NCBI GenBank assembly: GCA_965116445.1
Contig: OZ220688.1
Location: 1,240,001-1,304,000, forward strand
DNA from: Multivorans sp965116445
GTDB taxonomy: Bacteria; Acidobacteriota; Thermoanaerobaculia; Multivoradales; Multivoraceae
Length of the DNA: 64,000 bases
Reading direction: 5' to 3'
A model generated the notes under the pieces. That model did not search any database. It was not told the DNA's origin and saw nothing but the letters and a program-made list of their open reading frames with translations. Each line of letters begins with the position of its first letter. The first letter of the stretch is position 1. Positions 53,996-64,000 of the stretch are shown piece by piece. The position numbers were made by a program, and so were the translations under genes.

Positions 53996-55101
53996 CGGAC
54001 CGCGCCCACTATCCCGTCGTAGATCTCGATCACTTCCTTCGCCGCGGTGCGCCAGGAGAACCCGGCAGCTCGAACCAGACCGGCCCGCCGATAGTCCCGT
54101 CGCAGCGCACCGTCGCCGAGCAGTTCTTCCAGGCCGCGGCGAATAGCCGCCACATCGAGCGGGTCGACGCAAACTGCGGCGTCTCCGCCCACTTCGGTGA
54201 GCGAGGACGTGTTCGACGTCAGCACCGGCGTTCCGCATGCCATCGCCTCCACCACGGGCAGACCGAACCCCTCGACGAGGGACGGATACGCCACGACCGA
54301 AGCGACGTTGTAGAGGGCGATCAGGTCCTCCTCCCCGACCGCGCCCAGCCGCCGCACGAAGGCGGGCCAGGCGCCGCCGAACGCGTCATCCTCCTTCCAG
54401 CTGCTGCCGCCCACGAGCACCAGCGGCGTATTCTCCCGCAACTCGGGATCGAGCCCGGCGTAGGCCTCGACCAGACGGGCGATGTTCTTGCGCGGCTCGA
54501 GCGAGCCTACCGAGAGGACGAACCGACCCTCGAGCCCGAAGCGCGCCGCGACGCGCTCCCGGGCGGCTGCCAGTTCCGCGCCGTCGAAGGCGACGAAGAC
54601 CGGCGACGCCGCCTCGTAGACGACGCGAAGCCGATCCTCTGGCAGCACGAACCACTTCCGCACTTCCTTCGCCGTCGCCTCGGAAACGGCCAGAATCGTG
54701 GCCTGCCGCGACACCGCCCGCAGAGTGCCCAGCAGACACTGATTGCGGTTGTCCGGCACGTGGAACTCCGGGTGGGTCAGGAACGTCAAGTCGTGGATCG
54801 TGAACACGACCGGGCCATCGAAGCAGGCAGGATCGGAGAACGACGGGATGTGGAACAGGTCCAGGTCGGCGTGGCGCGGCCAGCGACCGGTCCCCTTCCG
54901 GACGTTTCCCGGCAGTTCATCCAGCAGGCGCTTCCAGGCCCGGGAGTCCGGCTCCGCGCCCAGGGGGTAGAGGCGGAGCGCCGGCGTGCCCGCCCGCTCC
55001 TCCGCCTCCTCGGCAAGCGCCTGCAGGAGGCTGACCGAGTACCGGGCGACGCCGTCCCGCGGGCCGAAGATCTTGCTGACGTCGAAACCGACGCGCATCA
55101 C
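53992..55101 (-). CDS. Family 4 glycosyltransferase, paralog A of a tandem pair
   Basis: 369 aa, GT-B. V-G-F-D-V-S-K-I-F-G-P-R-D-G-V at the start, F-T-I-H-D-L-T-F near residue 98, V-G-S-L-E-P-R-K-N-I near 204 and E-G-F-G-L-P-V-V-E-A-M-A-C-G near 280. It is alignable end to end with 55460-56563, so the two come from a duplication. A small protein gene follows each copy upstream in DNA order (55105-55434 and 56573-56953). Confidence 0.9.
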   Translation of the reverse strand: MMRVGFDVSKIFGPRDGVARYSVSLLQALAEEAEERAGTPALRLYPLGAEPDSRAWKRLLDELPGNVRKGTGRWPRHADLDLFHIPSFSDPACFDGPVVFTIHDLTFLTHPEFHVPDNRNQCLLGTLRAVSRQATILAVSEATAKEVRKWFVLPEDRLRVVYEAASPVFVAFDGAELAAARERVAARFGLEGRFVLSVGSLEPRKNIARLVEAYAGLDPELRENTPLVLVGGSSWKEDDAFGGAWPAFVRRLGAVGEEDLIALYNVASVVAYPSLVEGFGLPVVEAMACGTPVLTSNTSSLTEVGGDAAVCVDPLDVAAIRRGLEELLGDGALRRDYRRAGLVRAAGFSWRTAAKEVIEIYDGIVGAVR

Positions 55102-55104
55102 TGC

Positions 55105-55434
55105 CTAGGCCGGCCTCGAAGCCTGCGATTCCCGTCTCGTCTCGGCCCGGATTCCAAGCGCCACGCCCCGCAATCTCTTCGCCGCACCGGCCACCAGGTG
55201 TCCCTCGCCGTCGAGCTGCTCGATCAGCGGCAGGATGTCCTCGTGCAGCGGATCAACCTGGACCGCCTGCTTCGTCCTCACCCAGACGCCAAGACGGAGG
55301 CGGTCATAGCGTTCCCGGCCGATCACCAGCCGCAACAGGTGGCGTAGCGGCCTGGCGGCGCCCGATCGTGTGAACCGGCCCAGCAGCACAACGAAGGGTC
55401 GGAGCAGGTCCAGGAGCCGGGTCGCCTGCCGCAT
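55105..55434 (-). CDS. Small protein of duplicated glycosyltransferase cassette, copy A
   Basis: 109 aa, basic, with one hydrophobic stretch near the N-terminus (L-L-D-L-L-R-P-F-V-V-L-L). The C-terminal block (I-L-P-L-I-E-Q-L-D ... A-A-K-R-L-R) resembles that of 56573-56953. Not a recognised family. It ends 3 bases before its glycosyltransferase partner. Start ATG 55434 is preferred because upstream frame would overlap the next gene. Confidence 0.6.
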   Translation of the reverse strand: MRQATRLLDLLRPFVVLLGRFTRSGAARPLRHLLRLVIGRERYDRLRLGVWVRTKQAVQVDPLHEDILPLIEQLDGEGHLVAGAAKRLRGVALGIRAETRRESQASRPA

Positions 55435-55459
55435 GGCACCCGGAGCGTACCCCAGAGCC

Positions 55460-56563
55460 CTAGTCGGCGGCCCGAGCCATTTCACCGTAGATGGCAATCA
55501 CCTGGTCCGCCGCCCTTTGCCAGGAGAACCGTGCGGCGTGCCGGAAGCCGGCTTCACGGCACCGCCGGCGCAGGGACCCGTCCCGGAGCAGGGACTCCAG
55601 GCCGCGCCGAATCGCCGACACATCGACGGGATCGACGCACACCGCCGCGGCGCCGCCCACTTCCACGAGCGAAGAAACGTTCGACGTCAGCACAGGCGTG
55701 CCACACGCCATCGCCTCGACGACCGGCAGGCCGAATCCCTCAACCAGAGACGGGTAGGCCACCACCGACGCCGCGTTGTACAGGGCCACCAGCTCCCGCT
55801 CGTCAACCTTGCCGAGGCGGCGCACAGACTCGGGCCAGTCCGCGGTGAAGACGGCCTGCTGCTTCCAGCCGCCGTCCCCCACCAGCACCAGGGGCGTGCT
55901 GCCCTGCAGGTCCGGTTCGAGCCCCGAGTACGCCTCGATCAGGCGGGCGACGTTCTTGCGCGGCTCAAGCGTTCCGACCGACAGGACGAACGGACCTTCG
56001 ATTCCGAAACGATCCGCGAGTCGTCGTTTCGCGGCTGCCAGATTCTCCCCCTCCAGCGCGACGAACACCGACGACGGCGCCGGGTAGACCACCTGCATGC
56101 GCTCGGCAGGTACATGAAACCAGCGGCGCACCTCGTCCGCCGTGGCCTGCGAGTCGACCGCCAGCATCGCGTCCTGCCACACGGCACGCAGCGTCGAACG
56201 AAGGCAATGGGCCCGGTTGACCGGCCGGTGGTACTCGGGGTGAGTGAGAAAGGTCAGGTCGTGAACGGTGAAGAGCACCGGCCCGTCGAAGAAGTCCGTG
56301 TCGGTGAACGAGGTCGTGTGGAAGAGGTCGAGGTCGTCCTGCTCCGGATGACGCCCGGGATGCCGCACGGCACTGTCCGGCAGTCGGCCCAGGGTCCGCT
56401 CCCAGTCCGCCGGCTCGACCTCGACATCCGGGGCGTAGAGATGCAGGGAGTACTCGTCGCCCTTCTCCGCCCGATCCGCCAAGACCCCCAGAAGGCTCGT
56501 CGTGTAACTGGCAATGCCGTCGCGCGGCCCGAAGACCTTGGCGACATCGAAGCCGATGCGCAT
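55460..56563 (-). CDS. Family 4 glycosyltransferase, paralog B of a tandem pair
   Basis: 367 aa, GT-B. Same motif order as paralog A: I-G-F-D-V-A-K-V-F-G-P-R-D-G-I, F-T-V-H-D-L-T-F, V-G-T-L-E-P-R-K-N-V and E-G-F-G-L-P-V-V-E-A-M-A-C-G. Probably a mannosyl- or similar hexosyltransferase; the sugar is not predictable. It lies 9 bases after its small-protein partner. Confidence 0.9.
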   Translation of the reverse strand: MRIGFDVAKVFGPRDGIASYTTSLLGVLADRAEKGDEYSLHLYAPDVEVEPADWERTLGRLPDSAVRHPGRHPEQDDLDLFHTTSFTDTDFFDGPVLFTVHDLTFLTHPEYHRPVNRAHCLRSTLRAVWQDAMLAVDSQATADEVRRWFHVPAERMQVVYPAPSSVFVALEGENLAAAKRRLADRFGIEGPFVLSVGTLEPRKNVARLIEAYSGLEPDLQGSTPLVLVGDGGWKQQAVFTADWPESVRRLGKVDERELVALYNAASVVAYPSLVEGFGLPVVEAMACGTPVLTSNVSSLVEVGGAAAVCVDPVDVSAIRRGLESLLRDGSLRRRCREAGFRHAARFSWQRAADQVIAIYGEMARAAD

Positions 56564-56572
56564 GGTGCGGCG

Positions 56573-56953
56573 CTAGCTGCTGGTCATCTGGTCGTTGCTC
56601 GTAGGCCCGGCGGCGCCCGTCTCCTGGTCGGACCACGCCTCCGCCCGAATATCCAGCGTCAGTCGCCGCAGCCGTTCGGCGGTGCCCTCGGTCAGCCGGC
56701 CGTCGCGGTCGAGCCGGTCGATCAAGGGCAGCACCCGAGCCGGATAGAGCTCGAAGAAGAGCGCCTCTTCGAGTTCCGCCGCCCGATCCGACATTTCGTC
56801 GATTCTCGTCTGCAGCGCCCCGCACAGCGTCGCAACCCGCGTCGTTTCGAGCCGCAGGGCGTGGATCCGCTGCCGGGCGCGCAAGAGCACGAAAGCCGCG
56901 GCGGCCACCACCCCGGCGCAGAGCAGCACGACGAGAACCACGGACGGCCACAC
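56573..56953 (-). CDS. Small membrane-anchored coiled-coil protein, copy B
   Basis: 126 aa. N-terminal membrane helix (about 3-24), a heptad-like coiled coil (25-65), then the V-L-P-L-I-D-R-L-D block shared with the 55105-55434 protein. It lies between the acyltransferase and GT4 paralog B. A role in anchoring or length control of the glycosyltransferase is a guess. Confidence 0.65.
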   Translation of the reverse strand: MWPSVVLVVLLCAGVVAAAAFVLLRARQRIHALRLETTRVATLCGALQTRIDEMSDRAAELEEALFFELYPARVLPLIDRLDRDGRLTEGTAERLRRLTLDIRAEAWSDQETGAAGPTSNDQMTSS

Positions 56954-56991
56954 AACGGCCGCAGACTAGCAGTCGTCGCGGTCTTCCCGTC

Positions 56992-58491
56992 TCACGCCGG
57001 GTCGGGATCCTCCGCCAGCCCGATCACCTCGTCGTACAGCTCGGCACGCCGCCGCCGCAGGCGCTCCACGGTGCCGGTGCGCAGGCCCACCGTCCATAGT
57101 GCCCTCAGACCGTGACCGAGCTCGGCGATCAGGCGGTGGTAACGGAGGCCGAGCAGCGCCGATACCGAACAGAGACCGAGCATCCCGGCAACGCGCACCC
57201 AGAGGGCTTCGGGCACCCAGTCGAACCCCGGCAAGGGCTCGGTCCAGGCGATGCCCACCGCCAGGCTGGCGACGATCCACGCCGTCGGCAGGATGACGAG
57301 ACCGAGCACCATCTTGAGCCCCGCCTGCTCCTTTCTGGTCTTCGAGAGCTTCTTCGCGCCGAGCACCACCAGGAGGGCCGCCGGCAGGTTGATCAGGCTA
57401 CCGACCAGGACGACCGTCGGCAGAAGAAGAAGCATGACCAGCGCCTCGGCACCGAGCAGCCCCAGGCGCAGGACCGTCCTTGCCAGCGGTACGCCGTCCA
57501 GCTCCCGGTCATTCAGACCCAGCAGTCGAAGCGCGTCGTCGTAGCGCCTCACCCTGTCCAGGAGGCTTGCCGCCCCCTCAGGGTCGATGGCGCTCCGCGT
57601 ACCGTAGCCGGTCCAGACGCGGGCAAAGCCCTGGTCCCTTTCGCGCATCGGAGCCCGCCGCAACCGCTCGCCCGCCCGGGCGGCAGTCTCGGCCCGCACC
57701 AACGACCGCACCCGCTCCATCGCCCGGTGAATGCCCCAACTCTTTGTCGGGTGGGTCACCTCGACCAGTTGCTCCCCGATCACGCCCGTCATCCGTTCGA
57801 CGAACGTGTCCGTCGACGGATCGCCCGCAAGATCGGCCGGCAACTCAACCGGTGGGTGGAAGGTCACCAGAGCCCGGGACCGGAACCTGTGCTTTCGCTC
57901 GTAGTGCAGTCCGACCGGCACGAGCGCCGGGTCGCCTCCGTTCTCCCGCGCCAGTTGGAACAGGCGCGCCGCTCCGGCCCGCAACTCGAGCAGGCTCGGC
58001 TCGTCGTGTGTGGCCCCTTCGGGGAAGATGGCCACGAAAGACTGGCGGGCCGCCCTGGCAAGGGCGGCAACACTCCGGTGGTTCGCCGCCCGGCGTTCCC
58101 GATCGCTTGCCGGGGCGCCCGCTTCACCGCGATCCCGAGCCCGGTACAGTGGCACGGCGCCGACGCCGCGCAGCAGCCAGCCCACAATGGGCAGACGGAA
58201 CAAGCCGTGACGGGCCCCGAACGTGACCGGCCGCGGACAGAAGCCGAGGATCAGGATGCCGTCGGCGAGACCGTTGGGGTGCCAGGCGACGAGCAGGCCG
58301 CCACCATCCTGAGGTACGTTCTCCCTCCCCGTGACCTCGACCCTGCGGAAGAACAGCCTCGCCAGCATCCGCAGAAAGAACGTCAGGCAACGCTTTCGGA
58401 ACCCGGGTGGCGCGTTCTTCGCCACCCGTGAACCATCCGTACGGCCGTCATCGGGCGTACGGATGGCACCCGGTGGATCGACGCAGCTCAT
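56992..58491 (-). CDS. PlsC-type acyltransferase with C-terminal membrane region
   Basis: 499 aa. 1-acyl-glycerol-3-phosphate acyltransferase-like domain: W-H-P-N-G-L-A-D (the H-x5-D site of the yeast Gpt2-like branch) near residue 73, R-H-G-L-F near 97 and F-P-E-G-A-T-H near 160. The second half has two to four membrane helices (about 385-475). It could acylate phospholipid or a glycolipid built by the adjacent glycosyltransferases. Start ATG 58491; the first ~30 residues are poorly supported. Confidence 0.83.
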   Translation of the reverse strand: MSCVDPPGAIRTPDDGRTDGSRVAKNAPPGFRKRCLTFFLRMLARLFFRRVEVTGRENVPQDGGGLLVAWHPNGLADGILILGFCPRPVTFGARHGLFRLPIVGWLLRGVGAVPLYRARDRGEAGAPASDRERRAANHRSVAALARAARQSFVAIFPEGATHDEPSLLELRAGAARLFQLARENGGDPALVPVGLHYERKHRFRSRALVTFHPPVELPADLAGDPSTDTFVERMTGVIGEQLVEVTHPTKSWGIHRAMERVRSLVRAETAARAGERLRRAPMRERDQGFARVWTGYGTRSAIDPEGAASLLDRVRRYDDALRLLGLNDRELDGVPLARTVLRLGLLGAEALVMLLLLPTVVLVGSLINLPAALLVVLGAKKLSKTRKEQAGLKMVLGLVILPTAWIVASLAVGIAWTEPLPGFDWVPEALWVRVAGMLGLCSVSALLGLRYHRLIAELGHGLRALWTVGLRTGTVERLRRRRAELYDEVIGLAEDPDPA

Positions 58492-58548
58492 AGACGCAAT
58501 TCGCAGACGCAACTCTACGCCACCGGAGACCCCGGGCATCGCCCAAAC

Positions 58549-58566
58549 CGTCCGACCGGTCGGACG
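58549..58566. promoter_or_regulatory. 18-bp perfect palindrome, operator-like
   Basis: CGTCCGACC and its complement GGTCGGACG meet without a spacer. The palindrome ends one base before a TTGACA -35 element. Its GACCGGTC centre is like TetR-type operators. No regulator gene is adjacent. Confidence 0.75.
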
Positions 58567-58567
58567 C

Positions 58568-58596
58568 TTGACAACTACTCGCCCCGGCCCTAGCGT
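58568..58596 (+). promoter_or_regulatory. Promoter candidate for the 58627 micro-ORF
   Basis: TTGACA (58568-58573), 17 bases, TAGCGT (58591-58596). The -35 is consensus, the -10 is fair. Confidence 0.6.
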
Positions 58597-58626
58597 CTCT
58601 TCATCGATGCAATGGAAGGAGGCACC

Positions 58627-58716
58627 ATGACACCGCCGGGCCATCTCCAGCCCCCGGCCCACCTGAGCCGAAGCGCCCAGGATACGAAGCCGGGGGCCGC
58701 CAAGTCCGCAGCCTGA
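58627..58716 (+). CDS. 29-aa micro-ORF with strong ribosome binding site
   Basis: ATG 58627 has AAGGAGG at 58616-58622, four bases upstream, and the promoter about 30 bases before that. The peptide is Pro-, Ala- and Ser-rich, with no hydrophobic core (P-P-G-H-L-Q-P-P-A-H-L). It could be a leader peptide or a real small protein; nothing similar is known to me. Confidence 0.45.
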   Translation: MTPPGHLQPPAHLSRSAQDTKPGAAKSAA

Positions 58717-58884
58717 GTGGACGAACGACATCCGGCCGCTTGACCGTCACCTGAATCGTCCGAGCATCTCAGTCGGATCACTGATCTGAACCGGATCGCG
58801 ACGAGGCCAACCGGGACGAGTCAAGGCCCAGCGGGCGCCGAACGCCCACCGCGTAAACGCATCCATCCAGGCTTTGGACACCTC

Positions 58885-58914
58885 CGAGAGCGCAGGTTGA
58901 CACCTGCGCTCTCG
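58885..58914. terminator. Perfect 13-bp hairpin before comM
   Basis: CGAGAGCGCAGGT (58885-58897) and ACCTGCGCTCTCG (58902-58914) pair fully around TGAC. No T run follows. It would close the micro-ORF transcript. Confidence 0.6.
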
Positions 58915-59013
58915 CTGCGTTCAGGCGTTCCGAACGCGCAGCACCCGGCCGCAGCCGCGGCCCGTCCCGGTGCCGGATCGAGGTTCCCGGAGGTGGTTTC
59001 CGTCTAAGCCAGT

Positions 59014-60531
59014 GTGATTGCCTACATGAGTTCGGCGACGCCCTGGGGCATCGAGGCGCGAGAGGTCCAAGTGGAGGTGGGGGCCGACTTCGGTCTGCCC
59101 GCGATGCAGTTGATCGGGCTCCCGGACACCGCCGTGCGCGAAAGCCGCGACCGGGTCCGCTCTGCGATCCGTAACAGCGGCTACGACCTGAAGAACCGCA
59201 ACGTGGTGATCAATCTCGCCCCGGCCGACCTGAAGAAGGAAGGCAATCAGCTCGACCTGCCGATCGCCCTCGGCCTCCTCACCGCCCACCGCGAGCTGAC
59301 GACTGATTCGCTGGAAGGCCGCATGGCCTGTGGCGAACTGGGCCTGGACGGCGAGGTACGTCCCATCCGGGGCGCCCTTCAGGTCGCCGAGTTGGCCGGC
59401 CGGCTCGGCATCCGTGAACTTCTGCTCCCGGCCGCCAACAGCCGCCAGGCCGCGGCGCTTTCCAGGACCCCGGTGATTCCGATCACCCACCTCCGCGAGG
59501 CGATCCAGCACCTGAGCGGCGACCTGACCATCGCCCCGGCCACCCCGCTGCCCCGTGCCCGGGCGAACGGCGCGATTCCGGACTTCTCCGATGTCCGGGG
59601 CCAGGAAACCGCCAAGCGAGCGCTCGAGGTCGCAGCCGCCGGGGGCCACAACGTCCTCTTCATGGGGCCGCCGGGCACCGGCAAGACGATGCTCGCTCGG
59701 CGGTTGCCGGGCATTCTGCCTCCACTCGGTGAAACGGAAGCGATCACCGTCACCAAGATTCACTCGCTGTCGGGCTCCGCGAGCGGCAACGCACTGCTGT
59801 GGACACGCCCTTTCCGCAGCCCGCACGCCGGGGTGTCGTCGTCCGGACTGATCGGGGGCGGCTCCATGCCGCGCCCCGGAGAGATCAGCCTCGCTCACTG
59901 CGGCGTGCTGTTCCTCGACGAACTGCCCGAGTTCCGCCGCGACGCGCTGGAGGCGCTGCGCCAGCCGCTCGAGGACGGCGTCGTCACCGTCGTCAGGGCT
60001 CAGGCCCGGCTCACCTTTCCGGCCCGCTTCACCCTGATCGCCGCCTGCAACCCCTGCCGTTGCGGCCATCTTGGAGATCCCCGCGCGGAATGCGTCTGTA
60101 CCACCCGGGACATCGACCGCTACCGCCGTCAGCTCTCGGGACCTCTGCTCGACCGCATCGATCTCCACGTCGAGATGCCGGTGCCCAGCCTGGACGAACT
60201 CAAGGGCCCTGCATGTGAAACCTCCGCCTCGATCGCCAAGCGCGTGGCGGCCGCCAGACGCACCCAGGCCTCCCGGTTCCCAACCGGACATCCGACTCCG
60301 TTGAACAGCGCAATGGCGCGACGGGAACTCGATCGGTACTGCCGACCGACGGCCGCCGCGCAAAGCCTCATCGACGCCGCGTTCGAGCGCCTGGCCATGT
60401 CCGCGCGGGCTCTGACCCGTGCGCTCAAGGTCGCTCGCACGATCGCCGACCTGGACGAGTCCCCCAAGGTCGACGTCACCCACGTTGCGGAGGCGATCCA
60501 GTACCGACCTCTGGATCGCAGCGGACCGTGA
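59014..60531 (+). CDS. comM: YifB/ComM-family Mg-chelatase-like AAA+ ATPase
   Basis: 505 aa. The N-terminal Lon-like fold domain (I-G-L-P-D-T-A-V-R-E-S near residue 36), AAA+ Walker A G-P-P-G-T-G-K-T near 218, Walker B L-F-L-D-E-L-P-E near 303, a C-x2-C pair (C-N-P-C-R-C-G) and a C-terminal Mg_chelatase_C domain. In Vibrio and Haemophilus ComM is a branch-migration helicase for natural transformation; here transformation genes are not in the window. GTG 59014 begins the frame. Confidence 0.92.
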   Translation: MIAYMSSATPWGIEAREVQVEVGADFGLPAMQLIGLPDTAVRESRDRVRSAIRNSGYDLKNRNVVINLAPADLKKEGNQLDLPIALGLLTAHRELTTDSLEGRMACGELGLDGEVRPIRGALQVAELAGRLGIRELLLPAANSRQAAALSRTPVIPITHLREAIQHLSGDLTIAPATPLPRARANGAIPDFSDVRGQETAKRALEVAAAGGHNVLFMGPPGTGKTMLARRLPGILPPLGETEAITVTKIHSLSGSASGNALLWTRPFRSPHAGVSSSGLIGGGSMPRPGEISLAHCGVLFLDELPEFRRDALEALRQPLEDGVVTVVRAQARLTFPARFTLIAACNPCRCGHLGDPRAECVCTTRDIDRYRRQLSGPLLDRIDLHVEMPVPSLDELKGPACETSASIAKRVAAARRTQASRFPTGHPTPLNSAMARRELDRYCRPTAAAQSLIDAAFERLAMSARALTRALKVARTIADLDESPKVDVTHVAEAIQYRPLDRSGP

Positions 60532-60666
60532 CGTCGAAGCAGAAGGCGGCCGGGCGGGGCTCTCCCCTCCGCCCCGTCCGGCCGCCCACCTACGACCGCA
60601 GGCGTTTGCTGCTAGAGTCACCCCGTCGATCCGGTACTCCTCGCCGCCCTCGGGAGGACCGGTTCC

Positions 60667-60695
60667 TTGACACCGATCCGCGCAAGACGGATAAT
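60667..60695 (+). promoter_or_regulatory. Near-consensus sigma-70 promoter of M23 peptidase gene
   Basis: TTGACA (60667-60672), 17 bases, GATAAT (60690-60695), only one mismatch to consensus, 76 bases before ATG 60772. Confidence 0.8.
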
Positions 60696-60771
60696 ATTCG
60701 GGTTCTTCTATACATCGCGCCCCGGCGACTGACGCCCGCAGCGATTCAGCCCCACACAGGCTTCTTTCAGC

Positions 60772-61659
60772 ATGCGATCCAGGTTTCACACGATTGTCTT
60801 CGTCCCGCATTCCCAGAAGCGGACCCGACAGTTCCGTGTCAGCAGTCGCTGGTTGACGGCCGTCGCGGCTGCGACCGCCCTCGTCCTGGGGTTGGTCGGC
60901 TGGGTCACCGTCACCCAGATGCGGTCGGCGGCGGAACTCCGCGACCTTGCGCGCATCGAGCGCGAAAACGAGCAGTTGCGTCGCGCGAACGACACCTTCG
61001 AAACCAGCATCTCCCGCCTGCAACGAGCGCTGACCGACGCCGAGGACCGCACCCGCGACCTTGCGATCGTCGCCGGTCTCGAGCAGATGGTGGGTGGCGA
61101 ACCGGAGACTCGCCCATCCGAAACCGGCGCCGGCGGCGGCTACTCGAGCCCCGCGGTTCCCAGCAGTCACGACCTGTCGCTGCTGGAAGCCCGAGCCTCC
61201 CGGCTCGACGGCCAGCTCGACGAGGTGAAGGGGGCCGTCGAGGATCGTCTCCTCCTGCTCCGTTCCACGCCCATGATCTCGCCCGTGCGTGGCGTGATCA
61301 ACAGCGGTTTCGGTTTCCGCCGCGATCCGATCACCGGTCAGCGTGCCCACCACGACGGCATCGACATCTCGGCAGACCGCGGTCAGCCGGTCTTCGCGAC
61401 GGCCGACGGCATCGTCGTGCGCGCCGCGAGGGCGGGCAACCTGGGCCGCGCCGTCTACATGGTCCACCGCTTCGGCTACGAAACGCGCTTCGGCCATCTG
61501 TCGAAAATCCTGGTCGAAGAGGGCCAGGAAGTGCGGCGCGGCGACACGCTGGGCTGGGTCGGCAACTCCGGGCGAGCGACCGGCTACCACCTGCACTACG
61601 AAGTCCGTCGCGGCGGCGACACGCGCGACCCCTTCGAGTTCATCCGAGACCAGGGATAG
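60772..61659 (+). CDS. M23-family murein endopeptidase, membrane anchored
   Basis: 295 aa. A membrane helix (about residues 28-48), a coiled coil (50-90), a second helical part (130-160), and a LytM/M23 domain with H-H-D-G-I-D (zinc H-x3-D) near 189 and the H-L-H-Y-E motif near 277. It cuts peptidoglycan cross-links, or acts as an activator if degenerate, but both metal motifs are intact. Start ATG 60772 sits after a strong promoter. Confidence 0.9.
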   Translation: MRSRFHTIVFVPHSQKRTRQFRVSSRWLTAVAAATALVLGLVGWVTVTQMRSAAELRDLARIERENEQLRRANDTFETSISRLQRALTDAEDRTRDLAIVAGLEQMVGGEPETRPSETGAGGGYSSPAVPSSHDLSLLEARASRLDGQLDEVKGAVEDRLLLLRSTPMISPVRGVINSGFGFRRDPITGQRAHHDGIDISADRGQPVFATADGIVVRAARAGNLGRAVYMVHRFGYETRFGHLSKILVEEGQEVRRGDTLGWVGNSGRATGYHLHYEVRRGGDTRDPFEFIRDQG

Positions 61660-61782
61660 CGGCAGCACCGCGACGGCGGACGTGTCGCGCCCCGGCGAAC
61701 TCACACACGGCGAACCGTCGCTGCGAACCGGCAGAGTGTCCGGACTCGCCGCGGTCGCGCGCCTTCCCACGGAAACGAGTCG

Positions 61783-64000
<2,218 letters not shown>

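Larger units (their letters stand above)
58492..59013. other. Intergenic region with operator-like palindrome, promoter, micro-ORF and hairpin
   Basis: About 520 bases between the divergent acyltransferase and comM genes. It holds an 18-bp perfect palindrome (58549-58566), a promoter (58568-58596), a 29-codon ORF (58627-58716) and a perfect 13-bp hairpin (58885-58914). The stretch 58717-58884 shows nothing recognisable. Confidence 0.6.

Overview
This 64 kb window is GC-rich, densely coded chromosomal DNA from a Gram-negative bacterium. It carries lipid A synthesis (LpxB), an Na+-NQR complex and an HtrA periplasmic protease. The gene content and order are dominated by core functions, and a DUF6677-like protein sits beside lpxB. 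An Acidobacteriota-type host (Thermoanaerobaculia or Holophagae-like) fits best, but this is an inference from gene content and not from a marker phylogeny. No tRNA, rRNA or CRISPR array was recognised.

Layout. (1) 1-5.4 kb, plus strand: nqrC (truncated by the window edge), nqrD, nqrE, nqrF, the flavin transferase apbE, a small secreted-protein gene and the maturation gene nqrM. Together they make an Na+-pumping NADH:quinone oxidoreductase and its assembly factors. A large inverted repeat and an eight-copy 17-bp tandem repeat made of Shine-Dalgarno and anti-Shine-Dalgarno blocks interrupt this cluster. (2) 5.4-8.1 kb: a fused 2-phosphoglycerate kinase / archaeal-type phosphoglycerate mutase, which seems to start at CTG, then a SpoU-type RNA methyltransferase. 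(3) 15.8-8.2 kb, minus strand: htrA, a sigma-54 activator, a stand-alone B12-binding domain, valS, birA and a hypothetical gene, tightly packed. (4) 16.0-27.6 kb, plus strand: a good promoter and an attenuator-like leader, then rimP-nusA-infB-rbfA-nrnA-truB, an insertion sequence, and rpsO-pnp. This is the classical translation and RNA-decay cluster split by an IS. (5) 27.6-35.1 kb: larC, radC, an agmatinase-like gene, two sodium symporters and threonine synthase. (6) 35.2-40.1 kb, plus strand: a pseudokinase membrane protein overlapping glycosyltransferase genes and a CPBP protease. (7) 49.2-40.2 kb, minus strand: one long probable operon from a consensus promoter: rpsA, an HU/IHF gene, a DUF6677-like gene, a small membrane protein, lpxB (apparent CTG start), yicC, gmk, rpoZ, coaBC, a uracil-DNA glycosylase and a cysteine/cystathionine synthase. 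(8) 58.5-49.4 kb, minus strand: an acyltransferase, a tandemly duplicated glycosyltransferase plus small-protein cassette, two more glycosyltransferases, then thyA-folA-queG. (9) 58.5-64 kb, plus strand: an operator-like palindrome and promoter in front of a 29-codon ORF, comM, an M23 peptidase and secA (cut by the window end).

The most unusual items are the 17-bp repeat that could toggle ApbE between separate translation and fusion to its neighbour, the fused 2PGK-ApgM enzyme, two genes that lack any ATG/GTG/TTG start at the right place, the pseudokinase, the duplicated glycosyltransferase cassette, and the palindrome-controlled micro-ORF at 58.55-58.72 kb.
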